Positions 23,094-31,973 of a stretch of 64,000 nucleotides of DNA are shown here, one piece after another; position 1 is the stretch's first letter, and each line of letters starts with the position of its first letter. This DNA comes from Chryseobacterium culicis (GTDB lineage: Bacteria > Bacteroidota > Bacteroidia > Flavobacteriales > Weeksellaceae): NCBI RefSeq assembly GCF_002979755.1, contig NZ_PCPP01000002.1:186001-250000 (forward strand). The letters run 5' to 3'. The position numbers and the translations under genes are program-made. The notes below the pieces were generated by a model. That model saw only the letters and a program-made list of their open reading frames with translations, was not told the origin of the DNA and did no database searches.

Positions 23094-24014
23094 CTATCTT
23101 CCAAAACTGTCATATTTATCCTCCGCATATTTGGTAAAGCGGTTTAGTAAAGCCACATTTTCTTTTTCCAGAGGGGAAAGATCATGATCTACATTGCTTG
23201 CAACTGGGATGTACCAATCCGTTTGTTCAAAGAAGTTTCTGTAGGTTTCTTTTTTGAAAGAGTAGCCGTGTCTTGCAAATACAGAGTTCTTGATGATCTC
23301 TAGATCCAGTTTTCTTAAGTTTTTAAGATCTTTTTCCGTTAGTTTCTGCTTGGATGCATTCAGTTTGAAGATGGCTTCAGAAGCGAAGCGGTTTTTAGTG
23401 GTTTTATAGCTTTCTGTTTTCCCGGTTTCTTCATCCGTATACTTTTCGGTAAACTCTTTAGAATTTGACCAGTCTACCAGATCAGAATCCTTATCCAGCA
23501 TAAAGTTGGGATTGTAAACAAACTCTTTTTTAATCAGTTTAAGTGTTTTTAAAGGAGCTTTTACGGAAGTTTTATCAAAAGCGTTCCACTTTCCGGTTAA
23601 GCTGTCTCCCTTCAGTTTTACCTCAAACCTTCCATCTGTTTTGTCGTTGCCGGGTTCATCCAGCACAAAAGATGTGGTAGCTTCATTGAAAACACCTTTA
23701 AACGGGCGCTGATTACCATTAACAATACTTTGTCCGTAAACGCTGTCTTTGGTGATTCTGTTGATCTTTAAAGAAATTCTTTTGTAGTTACTGACATCAT
23801 ATTCTGAGCCGTCTGTTGGGTCAACAACTTTTTCCATTCCGGCAAATTCACCTGTGTAAATCCCGTAATATTCTTTGTGTACTTCAGGAACTACTGCAGA
23901 GTCCTTTTTGGCGGTCAGAGAATCTTTTCCTGATTCAGTGGTTTTTCCCTCTTTCTTACAGCTTGCCAGAGAAACTGCCAGTAAAGCAATCAAGGTATAA
24001 TTTACAATTTTCAT
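23094..24014 (-). CDS. YARHG domain lipoprotein
   Basis: The 306-residue protein has a lipoprotein signal (LIALLAVSLASCKK, Cys 19) and a C-terminal YARHG domain, named after the NSVFARHGYSFK motif (about residues 247-258). YARHG proteins are envelope proteins of unknown function. It overlaps the upstream DUF2306 gene by 4 nt, so they are probably translated together. Confidence 0.88.
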   Translation of the reverse strand: MKIVNYTLIALLAVSLASCKKEGKTTESGKDSLTAKKDSAVVPEVHKEYYGIYTGEFAGMEKVVDPTDGSEYDVSNYKRISLKINRITKDSVYGQSIVNGNQRPFKGVFNEATTSFVLDEPGNDKTDGRFEVKLKGDSLTGKWNAFDKTSVKAPLKTLKLIKKEFVYNPNFMLDKDSDLVDWSNSKEFTEKYTDEETGKTESYKTTKNRFASEAIFKLNASKQKLTEKDLKNLRKLDLEIIKNSVFARHGYSFKKETYRNFFEQTDWYIPVASNVDHDLSPLEKENVALLNRFTKYAEDKYDSFGR

Positions 24015-24649
24015 ATAAGTTTTTTTGTGATTAAATATTCAATAATAAGGATGTTGGGAATCCAGCCCAGCCATGCAATGACCTGATAGACATCCATGGG
24101 ATTGGGATGAAATAAATATACAATAATTACTTTCCACATTCTCAGGGTAATAGCAGATAATGTAAAAGCAAAGCTCCGCCACATCCATTGCTTGTGTTCT
24201 TTAAACCTTTTTTGTCTTGCCAGCTGATAGGCTCTCAACGTTGAAAACCACCATAAAAAGCCTAAAATAACAAATGAAATCTTCGATAAAAAGCCTCCGT
24301 TGGCAAAGAGTCCCATATAAATTCCCGAAGGAGCCGCCAACATCAGAATGAGAAAAATATACACTTTCCCCATATTCCGGTGGAAATTTTTTACTCCGAA
24401 ATCCCTTCTGAGAATAGCCAGAAATCCTGAGAGAAGCACAAAAATACTTGTATACACATGAGTGTAGAAAAATGCAAGATATTCCGGTCTTTCTATAACT
24501 TCCGTCTGTTTGATCATCAGAAAACTGACTTCAGGATTAAAAGGAATATATTCTAAGGTGATTTTCAGCATCAGCCAAAAGAAATACCCGAATCCTATGA
24601 TGAGAAGGATTTTAAAGAAGGAATTACTATTTCTTTTAGCAGAGAGCAT
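24011..24649 (-). CDS. DUF2306 family membrane protein
   Basis: The 212-residue protein has about six helices and conserved histidines in FFYTHVYTSIFVLLSG, NFHRNMGKVYI and EHKQWMWRS, which look like haem ligands and recall cytochrome b561-like four-helix proteins. Usually annotated DUF2306. It is upstream of, and overlaps, the YARHG gene. Confidence 0.82.
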   Translation of the reverse strand: MLSAKRNSNSFFKILLIIGFGYFFWLMLKITLEYIPFNPEVSFLMIKQTEVIERPEYLAFFYTHVYTSIFVLLSGFLAILRRDFGVKNFHRNMGKVYIFLILMLAAPSGIYMGLFANGGFLSKISFVILGFLWWFSTLRAYQLARQKRFKEHKQWMWRSFAFTLSAITLRMWKVIIVYLFHPNPMDVYQVIAWLGWIPNILIIEYLITKKLI

Positions 24650-24666
24650 TTTATCTGTTTTAACTT

Positions 24667-25074
24667 TTACTGAATATTGACGGTGGTAGGGAATTTAATA
24701 AAAGATCTTACAGTCTTTCCTTTATTCTGGGCAGGCTTCCATTTGGTTTTTATGGATTTTATGACACGCTCCATTTCCTCATTCATGTACTTATCATTAC
24801 CGGATGATGAGACAGATTCAATATTTCCATCAGTACTCACAACAAATTCAATGGTTGACGTAAACACTCCGGAGTTTTTTATTTTTGCGATATTGAACTC
24901 ATTGAGAATATATTTCCTAAGAGCATCCATTCCTCCCGGATATTCTGCTGGTATTTCTATATTGTTATTCTCAGCAGAAGTTGTAGGTTGGCTTATTGGC
25001 TCTTCTTTTTGTGTCGTTTGGGAAAAAGCAAACTGAACTCCTAAAAGTAAAATCAGTATTGATATTTTTTTCAT
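24667..25074 (-). CDS. Exported stand-alone TonB C-terminal domain protein
   Basis: The start at 25074 gives 135 residues with a cleavable signal (MKKISILILLLGVQFAFSQ). Residues about 50-135 form a TonB C-terminal domain (PGGMDALRKYIL, STDGNIESV, IKTKWKPAQNKGKTVRSF). There is no membrane anchor for ExbBD, so it cannot be a normal energy transducer. It lies between an alpha/beta hydrolase and DUF2306 genes on the same strand. Confidence 0.82.
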   Translation of the reverse strand: MKKISILILLLGVQFAFSQTTQKEEPISQPTTSAENNNIEIPAEYPGGMDALRKYILNEFNIAKIKNSGVFTSTIEFVVSTDGNIESVSSSGNDKYMNEEMERVIKSIKTKWKPAQNKGKTVRSFIKFPTTVNIQ

Positions 25075-25093
25075 GGTTTGTTTTGTATTCAGG

Positions 25094-26395
25094 TTATTTA
25101 TTTTCAAAGAAATCAATGACTAATTCATTGAACAGTTCCGGTTTTTCTTCAGGAACATAATGGCTTGCATTCGGGACAATAGCCAGCTGTCCGTGCGGAA
25201 TAGATTCCGCTATTTTCACGGTATGTTCTGTTTTTATCAAGTCTTTATCACCAGCAATAATCAATGATGGGCACTGAATTTTACTCAGATCTTCATACTT
25301 CCAGTTGGGATACTTCAAATCCAGATTCAAAAGATCAATAAGGACATCGTTTTTATGGTCTTTATTCTCTTTGGTAAGGCTGGCAAGCATTTCTTTCATG
25401 GATTTTAACTCATCATCTTTGACTCCTTCCGGGAAAATATTCGCTCCCGAGCAGGCAATTTTATCTACCATCTCAGGATATTTCATTGCCATGGACAGAG
25501 CAAGAATCCCACCATCACTCCAGCCCAGAATCTTTGTTTTTTTGATGTTCAGTTTCTCTAAAAACTGCTTAAGATCCTCAGTCTGAATATCAAAGGTAAG
25601 TTCTTTTGTTTTGTCATAAGTAGACCTTCCTCGTTCGCGACAATCTACAATGATCACCTTATATTTTTTAGCAAACGTATCTTTTTGGTTCATAAAGGCG
25701 CTGATGGATTGCCCATTACCATGAAGCATAAGTACAGGTTCTCCTTCTCCATAGACTTCATAGTATAATTTGATGCCATTAACATCCATAAATTTTCCAT
25801 CAGGCATGGTACCGATAATATCATGTCCTTTGATCAGCAAAGACTTGTTGCCACTGAAGGGTTTGTAATCTGAGGTTCCGATTGTAAAATGCTTTACATG
25901 CGTTACTTTTTGAGCACGAATTCCTTCAAACCAACCATGAGATGCGGTAATATCTTTTTCAAAACCTGAGTTTTCCAGCGGAACTTCAATCCATTTTTTT
26001 GATTTTCCGTCATTGATTTCCAACTTAAAATCGTCAAAATAAAAATCGCCATTGTTTTGAGCAAAAGCCCCAATATTCATACTCTGCGCAGAAGGATTGA
26101 TCATCCCTTTTATTTCATACGTTTTCCACTCATTGGTTACTTTGATTCCGTAATATTGATTTTCAAAAAAGCCAACCGAGTGATCTTTATTGTCAATTCT
26201 GCACCATAGTCCGCAATTGGAACCATTATCCTGATTTTCTTTTCTGATTTTTGCCGTGACACGGAAATTCCAGTTTTGTTTATTCTCTACATTGACGGCC
26301 TGCGTGAAGGAAGTCCAGTCGGAAACAATTGTTTTTTCCTGACTATATCCTAAAAAGAGGAAGAACAGAAGAACGAAACCGAAAATTTTTTTCAT
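25094..26395 (-). CDS. Exported alpha/beta hydrolase with an N-terminal beta-sandwich-like region
   Basis: The start at 26395 gives 433 residues with a signal peptide (MKKIFGFVLLFFLFLGYSQ). Residues about 20-195 look like a beta-sandwich (carbohydrate-binding-like, inferred). Residues about 205-433 are an alpha/beta hydrolase: oxyanion LHGNGQS, nucleophile serine in GWSDGGILALS, and histidine in NASHYVPEEKP. Substrate unknown. A longer form starting at 26467 would overlap the flavoprotein gene and lacks a signal at its N-terminus. Confidence 0.85.
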   Translation of the reverse strand: MKKIFGFVLLFFLFLGYSQEKTIVSDWTSFTQAVNVENKQNWNFRVTAKIRKENQDNGSNCGLWCRIDNKDHSVGFFENQYYGIKVTNEWKTYEIKGMINPSAQSMNIGAFAQNNGDFYFDDFKLEINDGKSKKWIEVPLENSGFEKDITASHGWFEGIRAQKVTHVKHFTIGTSDYKPFSGNKSLLIKGHDIIGTMPDGKFMDVNGIKLYYEVYGEGEPVLMLHGNGQSISAFMNQKDTFAKKYKVIIVDCRERGRSTYDKTKELTFDIQTEDLKQFLEKLNIKKTKILGWSDGGILALSMAMKYPEMVDKIACSGANIFPEGVKDDELKSMKEMLASLTKENKDHKNDVLIDLLNLDLKYPNWKYEDLSKIQCPSLIIAGDKDLIKTEHTVKIAESIPHGQLAIVPNASHYVPEEKPELFNELVIDFFENK

Positions 26396-26426
26396 GGGTA
26401 TAGTTTTTAGTAAAAATAATGTTTTT

Positions 26427-27629
26427 TTACAAGCTGTTGAGATCCTGAGCGATAAGCCATCCCTCACTCCAGCAAGCCTGGAAGTTGAATCCTCCGGTCA
26501 CTGCATCTATATTGAGAACTTCACCGGCAATATAAAAATTAGGAAGCAGTTTTGAAGACATGTTTTTGAAGTTAATTTCCTTTAAATCAACACCTCCGGC
26601 AGTCACAAATTCATCTTTAAATGTTGATTTTCCAGTTACCTGAAACTTTTTCCTGCAAAGATTTTCCAGAATTTTCTGCATTTCCTTTCCGGAAATATTA
26701 GCCACCTGTTTGTTAAGGTCAACTTTTGAAATCTCTAAAATCTTCTGCCAGAATCGATTGGTAATATCGAAGATCTTTGATTGTCCAATGGTTTTTTTAG
26801 GATTGCTTTGTTTGAAATTATGGAAGATTTCTTCCGCTTCATCTATTTCTATGGAAATAAAATTGACCTCAATTTCAAAGTTATATTTAAGTTTTGCAAG
26901 ACTTATGGCTTCCCACGCTGAAATTTTCAAAACTGCAGGTCCTGAAAGTCCCCAGTGCGTAATAAGCAAGGGCCCGCTCTCTTCAGTTTTCAGCTTTGGA
27001 ATTGAAATTCCGGCATTTTCAAAACTTGTTCCCGGAAGATCTTTCAGCAATTCATCTTTAATATTAAATGTAAAAAGAGAAGGAACAAGATCTATAATTT
27101 TATGGCCCAGCGTTTCTATGATTTTCAACGATTTTGGAGAACTTCCTGTAGCGTATACAATATAATCTGCTTCAAAATCCCCTGAATTGGTTTTTACAAT
27201 ATACTTTTCATCCTGTTTTTCAATCTCTTTTACCGTACATTTTGTTTTTACCGATACATTTTTCTTTTGCGTTTCATTCAGAAAAGTATTGATAATGGTC
27301 TGGGAAGAATTGCTTTCAGGAAAAGTTCTGTTATCGTTCTCAATTTTCAACGGAACATTACGCTGGTCAAACCATTCCATCGTGTCGCCAGGCTGGAATT
27401 TAGTAAAGACACTTAGCAATTCCTTATTTCCACGGGGGTAAAACTGAACCAGTTCTCTCGGGTCAAAACAGGCGTGGGTTACATTACAGCGTCCGCCTCC
27501 GGAAATTTTAACTTTCTGAAGGACATCCGAATTCTGTTCTAAAATCGTAATTGTATATTTCTTTTCGTCAAGATTAGATGCACAGAAAAAGCCTGCAGCA
27601 CCGCCTCCGATAATAATGATCTGTTTCAT
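26427..27629 (-). CDS. HI0933/BaiN-like FAD-dependent oxidoreductase
   Basis: The 400-residue flavoprotein has a Rossmann dinucleotide motif IIIGGGAAGFFCASNL at its N-terminus, the family signature VKISGGGRCNVTHACF and a C-terminal AGEVLNIDAVTGGFNFQAC that closes the FAD site. Family members are annotated as aminoacetone oxidase or NAD(P)/FAD-dependent oxidoreductase; true substrates are mostly unknown. It ends 31 nt upstream of the hydrolase start, so the two may be co-transcribed. Confidence 0.9.
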   Translation of the reverse strand: MKQIIIIGGGAAGFFCASNLDEKKYTITILEQNSDVLQKVKISGGGRCNVTHACFDPRELVQFYPRGNKELLSVFTKFQPGDTMEWFDQRNVPLKIENDNRTFPESNSSQTIINTFLNETQKKNVSVKTKCTVKEIEKQDEKYIVKTNSGDFEADYIVYATGSSPKSLKIIETLGHKIIDLVPSLFTFNIKDELLKDLPGTSFENAGISIPKLKTEESGPLLITHWGLSGPAVLKISAWEAISLAKLKYNFEIEVNFISIEIDEAEEIFHNFKQSNPKKTIGQSKIFDITNRFWQKILEISKVDLNKQVANISGKEMQKILENLCRKKFQVTGKSTFKDEFVTAGGVDLKEINFKNMSSKLLPNFYIAGEVLNIDAVTGGFNFQACWSEGWLIAQDLNSL

Positions 27630-27697
27630 GTATGTGTAATCCTATGCGGAAGATTATTTTTTCAAAAGTACAATTTTTATAAACCATCTTATTTGAG

Positions 27698-27705
27698 TAT
27701 TTTTG
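27698..27705 (+). promoter_or_regulatory. -7 element for the thioesterase gene
   Basis: TATTTTTG fits TAnnTTTG, 38 nt upstream of the ATG at 27744; it excludes the upstream TTG at 27693 as a start. Confidence 0.5.
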
Positions 27706-27743
27706 AAGATTATAATTTTAATGAGACCCAAAACGATTTTCAT

Positions 27744-28238
27744 ATGATTTTCTACCATAAATTTGAAGTAAGATGGAGCGATCTTGATGCCAATAAGCAC
27801 TTAGCCAATTCATCATATGTACAATATTGTGCACAAGCCAGAATGGCTTTCATGACTAAAGAGAAAATGGGAGTTACCCAACTGAGCAGATGGGGAATCG
27901 GCCCGGTAATCCTGCATGAAAGATATTCTTTCTTCAAAGAAATCTATGCAGATCAGATCGTAATCGTAAGTGTGGAAATAGACGGATGTGCAGAAGATTC
28001 TTCTATCTACCGTTTCGTACACAAGTTTTATACACCTGACGGAATGCACTGTGCTACTGCAGAAGCTACAGGAGTATGGATTGATATGATGCTTAGAAAA
28101 ATGACCACTCCGCCGGATGATGTAGTGGAAGCAATGAATAAATATAAAAGCCCGGAGACCATTGTGCTATCGAAAGAAGATTTCAAAAAATTCCCTTTCC
28201 ATCCACATAATATTGACCCGGCAGAAATTAATATATAA
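27744..28238 (+). CDS. Acyl-CoA thioesterase, hot-dog fold
   Basis: The start at 27744 gives 164 residues typical of 4HBT-like thioesterases, which cleave acyl-CoA or acyl-ACP. The catalytic segment is VRWSDLDANKHLANSSYVQY (about residues 9-28) with the conserved aspartate in the DxDxNxHLxN pattern. Divergent from the flavoprotein and upstream of thiL, separated by an inverted repeat. Confidence 0.88.
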   Translation: MIFYHKFEVRWSDLDANKHLANSSYVQYCAQARMAFMTKEKMGVTQLSRWGIGPVILHERYSFFKEIYADQIVIVSVEIDGCAEDSSIYRFVHKFYTPDGMHCATAEATGVWIDMMLRKMTTPPDDVVEAMNKYKSPETIVLSKEDFKKFPFHPHNIDPAEINI

Positions 28239-28324
28239 ATGATGAATGATGGTTGATCAATGATATCAATGTAAGCATTGTATTTTTGATAGATCAATTA
28301 TCATTTATCATTTATCAATCATCA
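28237..28324. repeat. Inverted ATGATAAATGATA-type repeat, family D
   Basis: AAATGATGAATGATGG and TTGATCAATGAT (28237-28264) are mirrored by ATAGATCAATTATC, ATTTATCATTTATC and AATCATCA (28289-28324) on the opposite strand. The element begins at the thioesterase stop codon and fills the gap before thiL. Confidence 0.6.
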
Positions 28325-28340
28325 CTTATAAACAGAAATT

Positions 28341-29393
28341 ATGTTTGAAGATAAATCACAGGAGCTGACGCCCATTTCAAAATTAGGAGAATTCGGTCTT
28401 ATTAAACATTTGACAGAGCATTTTCCGCTATCCAATGAATCTTCGGAGCTTGGGGTAGGAGATGATGCAGCAGTTATTAATCCTGATAACAAAAGAGTAG
28501 TTCTTACAACAGATGTGCTGGCAGAAGATGTACATTTCAACTTAGGATATGTTCCTTTAAAGCATTTAGGGTATAAAGCTGTGGTGGTGAACCTTAGCGA
28601 TATAGCTGCTATGAATGCAACTCCTACACAGATATTGGTTTCTCTTGCGGTATCCAACCGTTTTCCGGTAGAAGCTTTAGAAGAAATCTATGCCGGAATT
28701 CAGGCGGCTTGTACAAGATACAAAGTTGATCTTATCGGAGGAGATACTACAAGTTCCAATTCCGGATTGGTAATGAGCATTACAGCAGTAGGAATTGAAA
28801 ATGAAGAAAACATTGTAAAGAGAAGCGGTGCAAAACCGAATGATCTTCTTGTCGTAACAGGAGATTTGGGCGGAGCATACATGGGCTTACAGATTCTGGA
28901 AAGAGAACATGCCGTTTACCTTGCAGATCCTAATATGCAGCCGGAAATGGAAGGTTATGACTATATCCTGGAAAGACAGCTGAAGCCTGAAGCAAGAACA
29001 GACGTTAAAACGATTCTGGAAGAACTGGATATTAAACCAACTTCTATGATTGATATTTCTGACGGTCTGGCTTCCGAAATCCTTCACCTTTCAGATCAGT
29101 CAAATGTAGGGTTCAGATTATACGAGGAAAAAGTTCCGATGGACAGTCTTACCATCTCTACGGCGGATGAAATGAACTTGAATCCGGTGATGACTGCTTT
29201 AAGCGGTGGTGAAGATTATGAATTGCTTTTCACAATTTCTTCAGGAGATTTTGATAAAATTAAAAATCACCCGGATTTTACCATTATAGGACATGCAGTA
29301 GAAAAAGAAGAAGGAAATTTTATGGTAGCAAGAGGTTCAAACCAGCTTGTGGCTCTTACAGCTCAGGGATGGGATGCTTTTTTAAACCAATAA
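28341..29393 (+). CDS. thiL: Thiamine-phosphate kinase
   Basis: Phosphorylates thiamine monophosphate to thiamine diphosphate. The 350-residue protein matches ThiL: GVGDDAAVI and LTTDVLAEDVHF with metal-binding aspartates near the N-terminus, DLIGGDTTSS, VVTGDLGGAYMGL, and DISDGLASEILHLSDQS. It is followed at 1 nt by a small membrane-peptide gene. Confidence 0.95.
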   Translation: MFEDKSQELTPISKLGEFGLIKHLTEHFPLSNESSELGVGDDAAVINPDNKRVVLTTDVLAEDVHFNLGYVPLKHLGYKAVVVNLSDIAAMNATPTQILVSLAVSNRFPVEALEEIYAGIQAACTRYKVDLIGGDTTSSNSGLVMSITAVGIENEENIVKRSGAKPNDLLVVTGDLGGAYMGLQILEREHAVYLADPNMQPEMEGYDYILERQLKPEARTDVKTILEELDIKPTSMIDISDGLASEILHLSDQSNVGFRLYEEKVPMDSLTISTADEMNLNPVMTALSGGEDYELLFTISSGDFDKIKNHPDFTIIGHAVEKEEGNFMVARGSNQLVALTAQGWDAFLNQ

Positions 29394-29394
29394 G

Positions 29395-29562
29395 ATGTAT
29401 ACCTTTACCGTATTACCATGTTTAGTAATTATAACATTCATAATAGTTACCCTGTACAAACACTACATAAAAAAAAGAAATCAGAACCTGAAAGAGTCTT
29501 TCGTTTTTGTCTTGTTTTTTGTAACAGTCTGGAGTGTAATTTATTATTTTGTTTTTAGTTAA
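29395..29562 (+). CDS. Small two-helix membrane protein
   Basis: A 55-residue ORF starts 1 nt after the thiL stop (stop TAA, G, ATG). It has two hydrophobic segments, LPCLVIITFIIVTLY (about residues 7-21) and SFVFVLFFVTVWSVIYYFVF (about 35-54), with a basic loop KHYIKKRNQNLK between. The tight spacing to thiL and regular amphipathic design argue for a real gene, although no family is recognised. Confidence 0.6.
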   Translation: MYTFTVLPCLVIITFIIVTLYKHYIKKRNQNLKESFVFVLFFVTVWSVIYYFVFS

Positions 29563-29610
29563 ATAACATACCAAAACCGAAAAATTATATTTAATTTTAA
29601 ATATTGTAAG

Positions 29611-29640
29611 AAAACCGTAGTACTTTTTGCTGCGGTTTTT
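29611..29640 (+). terminator. Terminator of the thiL operon
   Basis: AAAACCGTAG (29611-29620) pairs with CTGCGGTTTT (29630-29639) with one mismatch, followed by T. Confidence 0.75.
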
Positions 29641-29645
29641 GCTTT

Positions 29646-29657
29646 ATTTGATCAAAT
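29646..29657. promoter_or_regulatory. Palindrome at the AraC gene start, possible operator
   Basis: ATTTGATCAAAT is a perfect 12-bp palindrome, 9 nt upstream of the ATG at 29667; it overlaps a weak -7-like TTTATTTG. A self-binding site is inferred. Confidence 0.35.
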
Positions 29658-29666
29658 ACATTAGCA

Positions 29667-30485
29667 ATGAATTCATCTGAAAAAAATATTCCTGTTCATA
29701 ACCTGGTGTCTGAAGAATTTCAGGTCAACACCTTAGAAAATGGACATCCGGAAAACTTCGAGGATATTCATCGGCATAATTTTTTTGAAATTATCTGGTT
29801 TAAAGAAGTTCATACAGACAGCAGTCTTGAGTTGGATTTTGAGAGTTATCCTGTGAAAAACAACCAGATCTGTATTATTGTTCCCGGACAGGTTTTTAAT
29901 ATGAAACTCCGCAAGGAAAAAGGATCTGTCTTGGCTATCAGCAAAGAAATTTTCAAAGAAGCCTGCGATACTGAAGTGGTTCTGGCAAACGGAGCCAGAC
30001 CTTTCTTTTTAGATGAAGAAAGCAGTGAAACCGGAAATATGCTGATTTCCATGATCAAACAGGAGTATCTTGGCTCCGGACGTGTGGAAATTTTAAAAGC
30101 CTATCTGAGAGCTTTCTGTCTCATTATTACGGATCAGATTACGATGCAGAATACCGAGGAAGATGATAAACCGAGGATTCAGCAACTGGTAGCACTGATA
30201 GAAGAACACTACATCACTCAGAAAAACACTGATTTTTATGCTGAGCAGCTCAAAATAAGCGCCCATCACCTTAATGATATTGTCCGGATTTCCCGGGGAA
30301 CAACGGTAAAAAAAATGATTGCCCAAAGACTTATTCTGGAAGCCAAAAGAGAGCTTAGTTTTGGAGCTTTAACGGTAAAAGAGATTGCTTTTAAATTAGG
30401 TTTTGGTGATGCTTCTTACTTTTCCCGTTTTTTTAAAAAACATACCCGGCAGAATCCTGATGGGTTCAGGGATGGAAAAGGCTAA
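29667..30485 (+). CDS. AraC family transcriptional regulator
   Basis: The 272-residue protein has an N-terminal cupin-like sensor region (HRHNFFEIIWFKE at about residues 36-48) and two C-terminal helix-turn-helix motifs (EQLKISAHHLNDIVRISRG and TVKEIAFKLGFGDASYFSRFFKKHT, about residues 192-258). The adjacent MFS exporter in the same direction is the probable target. Effector unknown. Confidence 0.92.
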   Translation: MNSSEKNIPVHNLVSEEFQVNTLENGHPENFEDIHRHNFFEIIWFKEVHTDSSLELDFESYPVKNNQICIIVPGQVFNMKLRKEKGSVLAISKEIFKEACDTEVVLANGARPFFLDEESSETGNMLISMIKQEYLGSGRVEILKAYLRAFCLIITDQITMQNTEEDDKPRIQQLVALIEEHYITQKNTDFYAEQLKISAHHLNDIVRISRGTTVKKMIAQRLILEAKRELSFGALTVKEIAFKLGFGDASYFSRFFKKHTRQNPDGFRDGKG

Positions 30486-30528
30486 TCCTCAGAATGTTCC
30501 TTTGTTTTTTATTGTAAATAAATAATTC

Positions 30529-30542
30529 ATGCATTGATGCAT
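30529..30542. promoter_or_regulatory. ATGCAT double palindrome upstream of the MFS gene
   Basis: ATGCATTGATGCAT contains two ATGCAT palindromes 2 nt apart and is located in the gap between the AraC gene and the MFS start, about 110 nt upstream of it. Candidate regulator site. Confidence 0.35.
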
Positions 30543-30654
30543 AGTGCAATCCTCAGTTTGTGCTATTCTTCCTTCAGTTCTTTTATTGAGAAACGATACT
30601 TTTTACAGCAATTTTGCAGCTGAAAAAAACGCCTGCGAAGGCTTATTGTTATTT

Positions 30655-31875
30655 ATGAAGAAGAATTTGAATATTGTAGTGTTTATTCTTGCACTACTCA
30701 ACACGTTAGAATCGCTAAGTATAGATCTTTATCTTCCTGCTTTTCCAAGTATGGCGAAGATTTTTAATACCGATATTGGGCATATTCAGGTATCCATTTC
30801 TGTGTTCTTTGCCGGATTTGCTTTCGGACAGCTGCTATGGGGACCTTTATCTGATAAAAAAGGACGAAAACCGATGTTATACTGCGGACTTTTGCTTTTT
30901 ATTATAGGAGCAACAGCCATTTATTTTACATCGGATATTTATGTGTTATGGGCCATGCGTTTTCTGCAGGCATTCGGAGGTAGCGCAGGGATTGTGATCG
31001 GAAGAGCCATCATTATTGATCTCTATGATAAAAATAAAGCAGTCACTATCTTTTCACAACAGTCGCAGATCAGCGGAATTGCACCCATTGTAGCCCCGTT
31101 ATTGGGAAGTGTATTCCTTAAATTCTGGGGCTGGAACAGTTCGTTTGCCTTTTTATGTATCATGGGGCTGATTACCTTCTTCATGGTGTACAAATATGTG
31201 CCGGAAACCAATACCAGAATTCATCTTTCTGATGATGAAATGTTGAATGAAAAAGGATTAAAAGAGCAGTTGAAAATGATCATTTCAAACAGAGATTTTA
31301 TCAACAGTACCATGGTAGGAAGTATTGCTTTTGCATCCTTGATTATTTACATTTCAAATGCGCCGTTTCTATTTATGGAGATACACGGTTTTTCAAGCAG
31401 TACATTTAGTTTTATATTCGCTTTTAATTCATTGGCATTGATAACAGCAGCTTATATTACACCTAAGCTGATCAAAAGAATAAGCAATTCAACCCTTTTA
31501 TTTTCTGCTACCATTGTATTGCTGATAGTTTGTACATTGCATATTCTCATTGCGGCAGAAAACCTTTCTGTGGCCCTGGAAATTGCAATGTTGTATCTGT
31601 CATTATTAGCTATTGGTATTCTGTTTCCCATCACTTCTGCTCATGCTTTATCTCCATTTAAAGAGGGAAGAGGAACAGCGGCAGCATTATTGGGTTTTAT
31701 GCAGCTGATGGTTACCTTTTTAATATCAGGATTAATAGGGTTTTTAGAGGCCGATTCTATCATTCCGATGGTAGTAACACGTTCCGCAATGGCATTAATT
31801 GCTGTATGGTTCGGGTATCGAATTTTTAAGACTCAAAAAGTGACCGTTCCAATAGTTACCCAATCCGAAAATTAA
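30655..31875 (+). CDS. MFS multidrug exporter, Bcr/CflA type
   Basis: The start at 30655 gives 406 residues with 12 predicted helices. Diagnostic are SIDLYLPAFPSMAKIF in the first helix region and GPLSDKKGRKPMLYCGLLLF (motif A between helices 2 and 3), as in Bcr/CflA drug/proton antiporters. The 37-residue in-frame extension back to 30544 is not hydrophobic and is likely 5' leader. Paired with the AraC regulator. Confidence 0.92.
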   Translation: MKKNLNIVVFILALLNTLESLSIDLYLPAFPSMAKIFNTDIGHIQVSISVFFAGFAFGQLLWGPLSDKKGRKPMLYCGLLLFIIGATAIYFTSDIYVLWAMRFLQAFGGSAGIVIGRAIIIDLYDKNKAVTIFSQQSQISGIAPIVAPLLGSVFLKFWGWNSSFAFLCIMGLITFFMVYKYVPETNTRIHLSDDEMLNEKGLKEQLKMIISNRDFINSTMVGSIAFASLIIYISNAPFLFMEIHGFSSSTFSFIFAFNSLALITAAYITPKLIKRISNSTLLFSATIVLLIVCTLHILIAAENLSVALEIAMLYLSLLAIGILFPITSAHALSPFKEGRGTAAALLGFMQLMVTFLISGLIGFLEADSIIPMVVTRSAMALIAVWFGYRIFKTQKVTVPIVTQSEN

Positions 31876-31927
31876 TCCCCTTATTTGATCCTGTTGTCAT
31901 ACAATTCAGACACTTAATCAAGTAATT

Positions 31928-31958
31928 TTTGTAAAAAATAGTCAAAGGGTTCTCTTTG
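31928..31958 (+). promoter_or_regulatory. Promoter of the DUF6268 gene
   Basis: TTTG (31928-31931), 19 nt, TCTCTTTG (31951-31958), which differs from TAnnTTTG only at the second base. Confidence 0.5.
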
Positions 31959-31973
31959 CATAAAATTTAAAAT

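Noticed and set aside
26710..27165. 151-codon plus-strand ORF inside the flavoprotein gene
   Set aside because: Antisense shadow; the flavoprotein has FAD motifs throughout.
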